From Elusimicrobiota bacterium (GTDB lineage: Bacteria; Elusimicrobiota; Elusimicrobia; Elusimicrobiales; UBA9959): a stretch of DNA of 64,000 bases. Where the stretch lies: NCBI GenBank assembly GCA_026388155.1, contig JAPLKI010000025.1, positions 408,931 to 472,930 of the forward strand. The letters run 5' to 3'. Position numbers and translations under genes: made by a program. Every line of letters begins with the position of its first letter. Positions within the stretch are counted from its first letter, which is position 1. The notes under the pieces were generated by a model. The model did no database searches and was not told the DNA's origin. It saw only the letters and a list, made by a program, of their open reading frames with translations. Positions 6,805 through 15,063 of the stretch are shown one piece after another.

Positions 6805-8940
6805 ATGTTCAAACAAGATAAACTCGGACCTGTGCGACAAAAACTTGAGGCCATAGTAGGCCCGGAAAATGTGCGTACGGACGAGGCCGAGATATTGATG
6901 TATTCGTACGATGCCGGCATGGCAAGAGCCCGCCCGGAAGTAGTAATACGCTTTACCGCCGCCGCTCAGGTGGCCCCCGCGGTAAAAATACTCCATAAAG
7001 CTGCGATACCGTTCGTGCCAAGGCTTGCCGGCACAAATCTTTCCGGCGGCACCATAGCCCTGAAGGGCGGGGCTATATTAAACCTGTCGTCCCTGAAAAA
7101 GATACACCGCATTGACACGGAAAACCGCGTGGCCGTGGTGGAGCCGGGCGTGGTAAACCTTGCACTGCAAAACGCGCTGGAACCCTTTGGTTTTTTTTAC
7201 GCCCCCGACCCGGCCAGCCAGAAAGTGTCCACAATAGGCGGGAACATCGGCGAAAACGCGGGCGGGCCGCAGTGCCTTAAATACGGCGTAACCTCCGACA
7301 ATGTGGAGAAACTGGAAGTGGTCACTCCCGAAGGGGAAGTGAAAACCTGGTCTTACCGCGACCCGGGGCCGGACCTGATGAGCTTTATAATCGGCTCCGA
7401 AGGCACGCTCGGCATAGTTACCAGGGCCTGGCTGAAAATAATTGAAAAACCGGCATATCTGCAAACCTCGGCCGCGGCCTTCAGTTCGCTTGATAACGCC
7501 ATGCTCGCGGTCACGAAGATTATAAGTTCCGGGATCGTGCCGCGGGCGCTTGAGGCCATGGACAGCGTTTCCCTTGAGGCGGCGGGCGGAAACTCAAAAC
7601 TTTCGCTCCCTCCCGGAACCGAGGCCCTGCTGATCATTGAACTGGACGGCGACGACCGGACACTGATAAAAAGGACGGCTAAGCGCATTGAGGCCATCTG
7701 CGCGCAAAATTCGTCGACCTATTTCAGGACCTCCGGAACGGAAGAGGAAAGAGAAACCCTTTGGGCGATACGCAAAGGCGCCTACCCCGCCATGGCAAGG
7801 CTCGCGCCTAATGTGTCGGTGGAGGACGGAGTGGTTCCCCGCCCGATACTCCCCCAGGCGCTTAAAGAAACCAGGGAAATACTTTTAAGCTACAAACTTA
7901 CCGCCGGCCTGCTTTTTCACGCGGGCGACGGCAATTTACACCCCAATATTATTTTTGACGGGCGGGATATGCAGGAAGTAAAACGGGTAAAAAAAGCCGG
8001 TTATGAAATACTTAAGTCCTGCATACGCCTTGGCGGCACCATTTCGGGCGAGCACGGCATAGGCGTGGAAAAGAGGGTAGCCATGGCCTGGCTTTACGAC
8101 ACAAAAACCCTGGATTTTTTCAAGAGCCTGAAAACCGCTTTTGACCCGGCGGGGCTCTCCAACCCGGACAAAATATTGCCGGTTTCAGTTGACAACCGCC
8201 AGAAAGTTCCCGTTACGCCCGCTGAACTTGGCGCAGGCGCTAAAACTATTTTGGACGAACTCCGCTTACGCGCCAAGGCCGGAACAAAAACCCTGATTTT
8301 GGGCCTGGGCACTAAGATAAACGCTTCCGTGCCGGGGGCACGGACGCTTGAACTTAAAAACCTGGACAAGATATTGGATCTGGACAGGGAAAACCTGACA
8401 GTGAAAGCTGAAGCGGGAATAAAGATCAGCGAACTGAAAAGACAGCTTGGGGAGCAGGGTTTCACGCTTGCCATCCCCGACCTGAAAGGCAGTCTTGGCG
8501 GAAGTATCGCCGCCAAAACATTTCCGGAGATGCGCAGCCTTCTTTTGGGGCTGGACCTTGCGATGGCCGACGGCACCGCGCTTTTTCTGGGCGGAAAGAC
8601 CCTGAAAAATGTGGCCGGCTACGACGCCGTGAAACTTTTCTGCGGCTCGCTTGGCGCTTATGGAATAATACTTTCCGCAACTCTTAAAATTTCAGTCGCG
8701 GACGACGCCAGAGGCAGGGGGGACCACAGTGCGGCAAGCCCCTTCCCGACGTCAATTAATGGCGGGCTTGAACCGGCCTGGAAAGAACTTACGCAAACTT
8801 TTGAACCGCTGGATCATCACCGCCGTCTTAAAAAGGCCCTTGACCCGGCAAACTTGCTGAATCCGTGGATATACGAAGGACAGGGGCGAGCGTATAGGGA
8901 CGAGGGTCCAGGGAAGGAAATCCTTATTACTAAACTCTAG
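6805..8940 (+). CDS. FAD-linked 2-hydroxyacid (glycolate/D-lactate) dehydrogenase, GlcD-GlcE fusion
   Basis: A 711-residue fusion. Residues 1 to about 460 are a complete GlcD/LdhD-like FAD enzyme: PCMH-type FAD-binding with STIGGNIGENAGGPQ and IGSEGTLGIVT, then FAD-oxidase C-terminal motifs LLFHAGDGNLHPN, SGEHGIG and AFDPAGLSNPDKILP. Residues from about 475 are a second, shorter FAD-binding domain like GlcE (GGKTLKNVAGYDAVKL, FCGSLGAYGII) ending in ALDPANLLNPW. With the Fe-S protein that follows it should oxidise glycolate or D-lactate and pass electrons to the membrane pool. The last 18 or so residues come from a repeat element. The substrate is not decidable here. Confidence 0.87.
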   Translation: MFKQDKLGPVRQKLEAIVGPENVRTDEAEILMYSYDAGMARARPEVVIRFTAAAQVAPAVKILHKAAIPFVPRLAGTNLSGGTIALKGGAILNLSSLKKIHRIDTENRVAVVEPGVVNLALQNALEPFGFFYAPDPASQKVSTIGGNIGENAGGPQCLKYGVTSDNVEKLEVVTPEGEVKTWSYRDPGPDLMSFIIGSEGTLGIVTRAWLKIIEKPAYLQTSAAAFSSLDNAMLAVTKIISSGIVPRALEAMDSVSLEAAGGNSKLSLPPGTEALLIIELDGDDRTLIKRTAKRIEAICAQNSSTYFRTSGTEEERETLWAIRKGAYPAMARLAPNVSVEDGVVPRPILPQALKETREILLSYKLTAGLLFHAGDGNLHPNIIFDGRDMQEVKRVKKAGYEILKSCIRLGGTISGEHGIGVEKRVAMAWLYDTKTLDFFKSLKTAFDPAGLSNPDKILPVSVDNRQKVPVTPAELGAGAKTILDELRLRAKAGTKTLILGLGTKINASVPGARTLELKNLDKILDLDRENLTVKAEAGIKISELKRQLGEQGFTLAIPDLKGSLGGSIAAKTFPEMRSLLLGLDLAMADGTALFLGGKTLKNVAGYDAVKLFCGSLGAYGIILSATLKISVADDARGRGDHSAASPFPTSINGGLEPAWKELTQTFEPLDHHRRLKKALDPANLLNPWIYEGQGRAYRDEGPGKEILITKL

Positions 8941-8969
8941 CCCCTCTACGCTATCCCCTGCACTATTCT
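8881..8969. repeat. Heptad-hairpin element, AGGGNNN type, between the GlcD-GlcE and GlcF-like genes
   Basis: The left arm (AGGGGCG, AGCGTAT, then AGGG units) lies inside the end of the upstream CDS. The core AAGGAAATCCTT is at about 8915-8926. Right-arm heptads (TAGCCCC, TATCCCC) stop just before the next ATG at 8970. No Shine-Dalgarno is left between the element and that start. Confidence 0.88.
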
Positions 8970-10319
8970 ATGAGCAAATATGAAATAAACGAACTTTACG
9001 GCGGCAACTCGGAAAACCGCCACTTAAAAACCCTGCTTACCGACCTGGGAGAACGCACGCTGTATGACGCTGCCGCCCAGTGCAACAAATGCGGCTATTG
9101 TGAAACCGTCTGCCCGACTTACATGCTTACCGGGCGCGAGACCATTTCCGCCAGAGGCCGCAACCAGTTCGTGCGCCTGCTGGTGGAAGGCAAGGCTAAA
9201 AACATAGGCGACGCCGCCGAGGCGCTTAGCACCTGCCTGCTTTGCGGGGCCTGCACTTCGGCTTGCTACGCCAAAGTGCCCACCGCCGACATCGCGCTTG
9301 AGGGAAGACGCAGCATAACCGGTTACGGCAACAACTTTTTTTCAAAACTGGCGGTGGAAACGCTTTTAAACGCTCCTCACATCTTCGCGTTATGGCTGAA
9401 AGCCGTCTATATTTTAAAACGCCTGGGATTAGCGCGTCTGGCGGATTGGTTCGGCCTCTACGATTTTCTTGGCATGCCGGCGCTGGCGGACGCGCAAAAA
9501 GCCGTGGGCAAAACGCCGCTTAGATTTGCCTCCGAAGTATTAAAAAAAGATCCGGCTCTCTCGGCGCGGGGCAAAACCGGCGCGGCCTGGGCCTATTTCG
9601 CGCCGTGCGGGCCCAACTATATTTTTCCCGAAGTGGCGCTCGCCACGGTGCGTTTGCTTCAAAAACATCTCGGGGAAGGAATTTTCATAGAAAATTCCTG
9701 CTGCGGACTGCTTGCGAATAATTACGGCCGCCTTGAGGACGCCAAAGAATTCGCGAAAAAGAACATCCTGCGCTACGAGGAATTGAAGGCCTCCCTGGGG
9801 GATTTTGCCGTGATCGGCGACTGTTCTTCATGCGTGGCTTTCATGAAAACCTACGAACAGCTTTTTACCGGCTCGGACGAGTGGCGGCCCAGAGCCGCGG
9901 CTTTCGCGGCCGCGGTCAGAGATATCCTTGAAATAATCCCGGCGGAAAAAGTAAACCATTCCAAAAAAGCGAAATCGGCGGGAATTACGGTCTATCACGA
10001 TTCCTGCCGGGCCTGCCACGGCCAGGGTATAAGGAGGGAACCGCGCGCCGTTTTAAAAAAGCTTGCGGGGCCCCAATGGCGTGAACTGCCGGAAAGCGAC
10101 TGGTGCTGCGGCGGGGCCGGCGCCTACGCTTTTACGCAAAGCGCCATGTCAAGCGCCATTCTGGAGCGCAAGCTGAAAAATATCGCTTCCACGCAGGCCG
10201 ATACCGTTGTAGTGGGCGCCACTTCCTGCCTTATACAGATAAACGGCGGCCTGAAAGCCGCCTACCCGACGGCTAAGGCCGTACATTACAGCGTATTTGT
10301 GGACAAGTTCGGAGAGTAA
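8970..10319 (+). CDS. GlcF-like iron-sulfur subunit (two 4Fe-4S clusters, two CCG domains), 449 aa
   Basis: Two ferredoxin motifs near the N-terminus, CNKCGYCETVCP and CLLCGACTSACY, bind 4Fe-4S clusters. Two cysteine-rich CCG domains follow, with the pairs SCCGLL near residue 245 and DWCCGGAGAY near residue 380. This is the layout of GlcF and related electron-transfer subunits of glycolate/lactate dehydrogenases, and it fits the fusion gene 29 bp upstream. The ATG at 8970 directly follows a repeat hairpin with no ribosome-binding site, so translation may depend on coupling or on the element. Confidence 0.87.
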   Translation: MSKYEINELYGGNSENRHLKTLLTDLGERTLYDAAAQCNKCGYCETVCPTYMLTGRETISARGRNQFVRLLVEGKAKNIGDAAEALSTCLLCGACTSACYAKVPTADIALEGRRSITGYGNNFFSKLAVETLLNAPHIFALWLKAVYILKRLGLARLADWFGLYDFLGMPALADAQKAVGKTPLRFASEVLKKDPALSARGKTGAAWAYFAPCGPNYIFPEVALATVRLLQKHLGEGIFIENSCCGLLANNYGRLEDAKEFAKKNILRYEELKASLGDFAVIGDCSSCVAFMKTYEQLFTGSDEWRPRAAAFAAAVRDILEIIPAEKVNHSKKAKSAGITVYHDSCRACHGQGIRREPRAVLKKLAGPQWRELPESDWCCGGAGAYAFTQSAMSSAILERKLKNIASTQADTVVVGATSCLIQINGGLKAAYPTAKAVHYSVFVDKFGE

Positions 10320-10425
10320 GGGCTTAAGGCTGAGGGCTGAAGGTATAGTGTAAAATAAAAAAACGAATCTGACTTCTACCCCCCTCATTTCCTTATCCTT
10401 CAGCCTTAAGCCTTCAGCCTTTCCC
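10320..10425. repeat. Heptad-hairpin element, CTTMAGC type
   Basis: The left arm has AGGGCTT, AAGGCTG and AGGGCTG units right after the GlcF-like stop codon. The right arm has CTTCAGC and CTTAAGC units (about 10397-10424). The central part is longer and A-rich and lacks the usual GGAACTCC core. Confidence 0.75.
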
Positions 10426-10439
10426 GACCCTTTCACAAA

Positions 10440-10448
10440 TGCTAAAAT
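10440..10448 (+). promoter_or_regulatory. Possible extended -10 (TGCTAAAAT) ahead of the HD-GYP gene
   Basis: TGC followed by TAAAAT lies between two heptad elements. If used, transcription would begin near 10455, so the second element would form almost the whole 5' leader of the gene at 10561. Confidence 0.35.
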
Positions 10449-10450
10449 AC

Positions 10451-10557
10451 AGCAGGGGCGAGCGTATAGCGAATAGGGCTTAGGGATTAGGGAAGGAGTT
10501 CCTTATTTCAGCTTCCTATCCCCTATACGCTCGCCCCTATACGCTGTCCCTATTCAT
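10451..10557. repeat. Heptad-hairpin element, AGGGNNN/AGCGAAT type
   Basis: Left-arm units AGGGGCG, AGCGTAT, AGCGAAT and AGGGATT lead to the core AAGGAGTTCCTT (about 10493-10504). Right-arm units TCCCCTA, TACGCTC and GCCCCTA end 3-4 bases before the ATG at 10561. The arms are long and well matched. Confidence 0.9.
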
Positions 10558-10560
10558 ACT

Positions 10561-11721
10561 ATGACCAAAGAAGAAGAACTGCAAAACCGCTTAAACCTGC
10601 TGGTGCAATTCGGCGGAGTGGTCTCCAAGGAAACTCACCTGGACAAGCTGCTTGAAATTATCGCCGCACAGGTAAAAAAAATACTCAACTGCGACCGCTG
10701 CACCGTTTTTATTCTGGACAGACACACCAACGAGCTTTGGTCAAAAATCGCCCAGGACATGCAGAACACCGAAATCCGCATGCCTTTCAACAAAGGCATA
10801 GCCGGCGAGGTCGCTTCCACCGACCGGACGATAAATATCAGGAACGCATACAACGAAACCCACTTCAACCCGGACATAGACCGCCTTACCGGGTACGCCA
10901 CAAAAACCATACTTGCCGTGCCGCTTAAGAATGTCAGCGGCCGCATTATAGGGGTTTTTGAAGTTATAAATAAAACCACGGGATATTTTGACACGGAAGA
11001 TGAGGGCATACTGCAGCTTCTGGGATCGCTTGCGGCTTCGGCAATCGAGAACGCGCAGCTCTACGAAAGCCTTTCTAAATCGCAGCTTGAAACCATTTAC
11101 CGCCTGGCGATAACCGCCGAATACCGCGACCAACAGGACACCGCGATACATTTAAAGCACATAAGCGAATATTCCGCCCTGATAGCCCAGGGCATGGGTC
11201 TGCCGGAAAAAGAAGTGGAAAATATCCGCTACGCGAGCCCGCTGCACGACATAGGCAAGGTCGGCATAGCCGACATAATACTTTTAAAGCCGGGCAAACT
11301 CACCCCGCCGGAATACGACGAGATGAAAAAACACACTCTTTACGGCGCTAAAATACTCGCGAACGCCGAAAGTTCGCTTTTGCAGATAGCCTGCAAGGTG
11401 GCCGCGTCCCACCACGAGAAATTTGACGGCACGGGCTATCCCTCAAAATTAAAAGGCGGCCAGATACCGATTTACGCGCGCATAGTATCGGTGGCCGATG
11501 TGTTTGACGCTCTCTGCATGCCCAGGGTCTATAAGCCGAAATGGGACCCTGAAAAGGCCCACGCCTATATCCGCGAGGGAAGCGGAACTGCCTTTGACCC
11601 GGTTGTGGTGGAAGCCTTTGAAAAAGTTTATCCTGGCATTTTAAAAGTTTACGCTGTAACGGACGGAAAAACCACAATTATTCCAGGCATTACCAAAGAA
11701 CTAAACCGGTATACGTATTAA
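10561..11721 (+). CDS. GAF domain plus HD-GYP domain protein, 386 aa
   Basis: An N-terminal GAF sensor domain (about residues 20-170, with DRCTVFILDR and AVPLKN) is followed by an HD-GYP phosphohydrolase domain (about 180-370). The latter shows the metal-binding HDIGKVGIADIIL, then KHTLYGAKIL, SHHEKFDGTGYP and VSVADVFDALCM. HD-GYP proteins usually hydrolyse cyclic di-GMP; no GGDEF partner is present in the window. There is no signal peptide or membrane segment, so it should act in the cytoplasm. The ATG has no Shine-Dalgarno and sits directly behind a repeat hairpin. Confidence 0.87.
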   Translation: MTKEEELQNRLNLLVQFGGVVSKETHLDKLLEIIAAQVKKILNCDRCTVFILDRHTNELWSKIAQDMQNTEIRMPFNKGIAGEVASTDRTINIRNAYNETHFNPDIDRLTGYATKTILAVPLKNVSGRIIGVFEVINKTTGYFDTEDEGILQLLGSLAASAIENAQLYESLSKSQLETIYRLAITAEYRDQQDTAIHLKHISEYSALIAQGMGLPEKEVENIRYASPLHDIGKVGIADIILLKPGKLTPPEYDEMKKHTLYGAKILANAESSLLQIACKVAASHHEKFDGTGYPSKLKGGQIPIYARIVSVADVFDALCMPRVYKPKWDPEKAHAYIREGSGTAFDPVVVEAFEKVYPGILKVYAVTDGKTTIIPGITKELNRYTY

Positions 11722-11723
11722 CA

Positions 11724-11815
11724 ACAAGCGAATAGCAAACAGGGATGAGCGAATAGGGAATGAGTTCCTTATACATCCGCTATCACCAAATCTTCGTATC
11801 CCCCACTATTCGCTA
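11724..11815. repeat. Heptad-hairpin element, AGCGAAT type
   Basis: Left-arm units AGCGAAT, AGCAAAC and AGGGATG begin 3 bp after the HD-GYP stop. The core GAGTTCCTTAT is at 11762-11772. The right arm carries GTATCCC and ends in ACTATTCGC. Spacing on the right arm is less regular than in other copies. Confidence 0.8.
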
Positions 11816-11843
11816 ACGATATCAATGTTGAGGATAACAACTT

Positions 11844-12236
11844 ATGTCTGACATGGAAATAACTTTTCCGGGAAATAAAAAAGTAAACGCCGCTATTCAC
11901 GGTTTTGAAATAGCCACCGACCAGCCGGCCCAGGCGGGAGGCGGCGGCTCGGCGCCTACGCCTTTTGACCTTTTTCTGGCTTCGCTCGGTACCTGCGCCG
12001 GCATATTCGTGCTGAGCTTCATGCAATCCCGCGGGCTTAGCGAGGAGGGGCTGAAAATAACCTTATCTATGGATTGGGACCAGGCCGCGCACCTGGCGAC
12101 AAAGATGTATTTTAAAATTACGCTGCCGAAGGATTTTCCCGCCAAGTACAAGGGCGCGGTAATAAAAGCGGCGGAGCAGTGCCTGGTAAAGCGCCACATG
12201 CAGAACCCGCCGGAGTTTGAAATTACCGCACATTAG
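11844..12236 (+). CDS. OsmC family protein, 130 aa
   Basis: A small OsmC/Ohr-fold protein. The first redox cysteine is in FDLFLASLGTCAG and the second in AAEQCLVKRHM, the usual pair for thiol-dependent reduction of organic hydroperoxides. It is close to family length. The GGGGSAPTPFDLF segment is also typical. GAGGA lies 12 bases before the ATG at 11844; an alternative start is the ATG three codons later. It probably contributes to peroxide defence in the cytoplasm. Confidence 0.83.
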   Translation: MSDMEITFPGNKKVNAAIHGFEIATDQPAQAGGGGSAPTPFDLFLASLGTCAGIFVLSFMQSRGLSEEGLKITLSMDWDQAAHLATKMYFKITLPKDFPAKYKGAVIKAAEQCLVKRHMQNPPEFEITAH

Positions 12237-12298
12237 CGTCTTAGAGTCTAAGAGTCGTAGAGTCACAGACTCCCAGACCCTTAGACTCTCAGACTACC
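12237..12298. repeat. Octad-repeat hairpin element (8-bp period)
   Basis: Four 8-bp units of the form GTCNNAGA on the left (first GTCTTAGA) face units of the form CYCNYAGA on the right. The element starts immediately after the osmC-type stop and ends next to the wecA-type stop. It is the only copy with an 8-bp rather than 7-bp period. Confidence 0.8.
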
Positions 12299-12306
12299 AA
12301 AACGGC

Positions 12307-13344
12307 CTATATTTTTATTCTGGCTATGGCCGCGCTTATAAGCAGGAATACAATTCCGACGACAAAACCGATAAGCGCCCCCCAGACAAGCGGCACCAGG
12401 GTTATAAGCCAGGCAAAAACTGACAGCGCCACCGCGGCCAGCGCCGCGCCAAACGCTATTCCCTGCCTTGAGAAACCCAGCTTTTCCAGCCGCAGGGCGA
12501 AATGGTCTTTACTGCCCAGAAACGGCGAATGCCCGCGCCGCAGGCGCATTACGGAAACGAAAAGGGTATCGTATATCGGGATGGCCAGTATAAAAAGCGG
12601 CGCGTAAACCCCAAGCGGATTAATTTTAGTGTACTGGGTGCCCATAGCGACCAGCGCCAGCACGAATCCGCAGAAAAGGCTGCCGGAATCGCCCATGAAA
12701 ATTTTAAATTTCTTTGAGAAGTTATACGGCAGAAAACCCAGAACGGCGCCCGCGAGAGCCGCGGAAGCGAAGTTGACATATATCGATTCCGAAGGAAAAG
12801 CTATCAGCAAGAAACCGAAAGAGGCTACCGCGGCCTGCCCGGCGGAAAGACCGTCCATAATGTCAATGATGTTAAAAGCGTTGGACACGCCCACTATCCA
12901 CAACAGGCTGAGGGCGAAGGAAAGATACTGCGGTTCCACGAAGCGTATCCTTATGCCGTAAAGGGCGGTAAAAAAAGCCACCAGGAACTGTATGGTAAAT
13001 TTTGTCCTGACGCCGAGCCCGTTGGGTTTTTTAAGGTCGTCAATGAAGCCCAGCGCGAACATCACCGCCCCCCCCGCAAGTATCACGCGCAAATCCCTGA
13101 GCGTGCCGGTGGGGAAAGAGGTGTAAAAACGCATGACAATAAGCGAAACCGAAAACGCCAGAGCCACGGCCACCCCGCCGAAAAGCGGCGTCGGGACCTT
13201 GTGAGTCTTGATGTCGGTAGGCTTGTCCACGTGCCCGAGAGCCAGCGCCGCGCGCCGCAAAAGCGGCGTGAACGCAAGTGAAAGGCCCAGCGGCAGCAGA
13301 AAGGCTATGAGATAAAGCCTGAAATTTTCAAGCAGAGTATTCAT
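12307..13344 (-). CDS. WecA/TagO-type undecaprenyl-phosphate sugar-1-phosphate transferase, 345 aa
   Basis: A polytopic polyprenyl-phosphate glycosyl-1-phosphate transferase of the MraY/WecA superfamily, with about ten membrane segments. Visible motifs are THKVPTPLFGGVAV, GFIDDLKKPNGLG (DD pair), NAFNIIDIMDGLSAG and FMGDSGSLFCGF, all conserved in this family. It should start lipid-linked glycan assembly by moving GlcNAc-1-P or a related sugar phosphate from its UDP donor to undecaprenyl phosphate. It is the last gene of a five-gene minus-strand operon and overlaps the preceding rmlD-like gene by 17 bp. Confidence 0.87.
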   Translation of the reverse strand: MNTLLENFRLYLIAFLLPLGLSLAFTPLLRRAALALGHVDKPTDIKTHKVPTPLFGGVAVALAFSVSLIVMRFYTSFPTGTLRDLRVILAGGAVMFALGFIDDLKKPNGLGVRTKFTIQFLVAFFTALYGIRIRFVEPQYLSFALSLLWIVGVSNAFNIIDIMDGLSAGQAAVASFGFLLIAFPSESIYVNFASAALAGAVLGFLPYNFSKKFKIFMGDSGSLFCGFVLALVAMGTQYTKINPLGVYAPLFILAIPIYDTLFVSVMRLRRGHSPFLGSKDHFALRLEKLGFSRQGIAFGAALAAVALSVFAWLITLVPLVWGALIGFVVGIVFLLISAAIARIKI

Positions 13345-14197
13345 TTAATAATTTTATAAATTTAAGACTGTCCGAAGCGCCAAGAGGGACCCGCCCGAGT
13401 TCCTTCTTAAGTTTCTCCGTTTTAAGGCCGGCGCATAGAGGCCTTGCCGCCGTCTGGCCAAGCTCGGCGGTAAGCGCGGGTTCTATCAATGAAGGCTTAA
13501 GGCCCAGAATTTCACAAGCCTTCAGCGCAAAAGAGCAGCGGTCCAGGCGTTCGGCGCCGACCACATTGTAAATTCCGCTCTTACTCTTAAGGACAAGTTC
13601 CAGAATAAATTCCGCAAGCTCCGGAGCGTAAGTGGGATTGGAATACTGATCTTTAGGCACCCGCATTTTAACGCCTGATTTCGCGGCGCCTATGAGCTGC
13701 ATCAGAAAATTTTTCTCCCCCGGAGCGTAGCTGTAAACCACCGTGGTCCTTATTGAAAGCGCGTTCTCAAGCGCCAGCGCCGCCCGCTCGCCGCGAAGCT
13801 TTGTTTTCCCGTAAACGCTTATGGGGTTCGTGGCGTCGGTCTCGGAGTAAGGGCCGTTTTTTCCGTCAAAAACATATTCGGTTGAAAGATACACAAGCTT
13901 TGAGCCGGCCTCGCGGCAGCAGGCGGCCGTAATTTCCGTTCCCCTTACATTTATTTTTTCAGCGAGCGACGGATCTTTTTCGCAGCCGTCCACATATGTC
14001 ATTGCGGCGCACAAATAAACGACCTCGGGCCGGACGGTTTCAAACGCCGCGCGCACGGAGGCGGGTTCGGTAATGTCGATAAAAAGCCTCCCTGACGAGG
14101 GCTTTATGTCGGCGCCGCGAACTTCACCGTTGACGGCGCAGGCGCGTTCAAGGTTTGATCCTACCTGGCCGGAGGAACCTATGACAAGATTTCTCAT
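13328..14197 (-). CDS. dTDP-4-dehydrorhamnose reductase-like SDR, 289 aa
   Basis: An extended short-chain dehydrogenase with the N-terminal Rossmann signature [10 protein letters not shown], the middle segment [20 protein letters not shown] and the catalytic YGKTKLRGE (Tyr-Lys). These are the marks of RmlD, which reduces dTDP-4-keto-rhamnose to dTDP-L-rhamnose. RmlA is the next gene upstream (ATGA overlap), which strengthens the assignment. RmlB and RmlC are not in the window, so a different 4-keto sugar as substrate is possible. Confidence 0.8.
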   Translation of the reverse strand: MRNLVIGSSGQVGSNLERACAVNGEVRGADIKPSSGRLFIDITEPASVRAAFETVRPEVVYLCAAMTYVDGCEKDPSLAEKINVRGTEITAACCREAGSKLVYLSTEYVFDGKNGPYSETDATNPISVYGKTKLRGERAALALENALSIRTTVVYSYAPGEKNFLMQLIGAAKSGVKMRVPKDQYSNPTYAPELAEFILELVLKSKSGIYNVVGAERLDRCSFALKACEILGLKPSLIEPALTAELGQTAARPLCAGLKTEKLKKELGRVPLGASDSLKFIKLLNEYSA

Positions 14198-15063
14198 GGC
14201 TCTTCAAGCACGCTTTTCAGGTACGGCCCCTGGGGGGTAGCCGCCATTTCAAGCGCCAGACGGGCAAACTGCCGCCTGCTTATAAAACCCAGGCGGTAGG
14301 CTATTTCCTCAACGCAGGCCACCTGAAGGCCCTGGCGTTTTTCTATAGCCTGTATGAAATTTGAGGCCTCAAGCAGACTGTCGTAAGTGCCGGTGTCAAG
14401 CCACGCGTATCCGCGGCCCAGTTTCCTGGCTTTAAGCTCCCCCCTGGAAAGGTAAATATTGTTAAGGCCGGTTATTTCAAGCTCGCCCCGGGCGGAGGGT
14501 TTAAGTTTTTTAGCGAACGCCGAAGCGCGCTTGTCGTAAAGGTAAAGGCCGGTCACAGCGTAGTTTGAAAGGGGCCGCGAGGGCTTTTCTTCTATGCTTT
14601 GGGGGACGCCGTGAGCGTCAAAAGAGAGCACCCCGTAGCGCTGCGGGTCGCTCACGCTGTACCCGAAAACGGTGGCGCCGTCGTTTTCAAGACCGGCGGC
14701 TTCCAGCTCCTGCGGCAGGCCGTGGCCGAAAAAGATATTATCGCCGAGTATCAGCCAGCAATTTTCCCCCCCGATGAAATTTTCGCCTATGATCAGCGCC
14801 TCGGCTATGCCGCGGGGGCTTGATTGCGCGGCGTAGCTTATTTTAAGGCCCAGGCGCCGCCCGTCGCCCAGCAGTTTTTTAAACCCTCCGAGGTCGCGGG
14901 GAGTGGAAATTATAAGTATCTCGCGCGTTCCGGCGAGCATCAAAGTGGCCAGCGGAAAATGCACCATGGGCTTATTGTAAACAGGCAGCAGCTGCTTTGA
15001 AACGACCGTGGTCAGCGGGGCAAGCCTGGTGCCTGAGCCCCCGGCGAGTATTATACCTTTCAT
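14194..15063 (-). CDS. rmlA: Glucose-1-phosphate thymidylyltransferase
   Basis: 289 aa, the usual length of RmlA. The nucleotide-binding start [17 protein letters not shown] is followed by [29 protein letters not shown] and the C-terminal [19 protein letters not shown], all hallmark RmlA segments. It makes dTDP-glucose from dTTP and glucose-1-phosphate for deoxysugar synthesis. ATGA overlaps link it to the GT2 gene before it and the rmlD-like gene after it. Confidence 0.9.
   Translation of the reverse strand: MKGIILAGGSGTRLAPLTTVVSKQLLPVYNKPMVHFPLATLMLAGTREILIISTPRDLGGFKKLLGDGRRLGLKISYAAQSSPRGIAEALIIGENFIGGENCWLILGDNIFFGHGLPQELEAAGLENDGATVFGYSVSDPQRYGVLSFDAHGVPQSIEEKPSRPLSNYAVTGLYLYDKRASAFAKKLKPSARGELEITGLNNIYLSRGELKARKLGRGYAWLDTGTYDSLLEASNFIQAIEKRQGLQVACVEEIAYRLGFISRRQFARLALEMAATPQGPYLKSVLEEP

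Noticed and set aside
10453-10510. Telomere-like TTAGGG runs
   Set aside because: The repeats have a 7-bp period with variable bases and occur with a facing arm; they are part of the heptad element and not telomeric.
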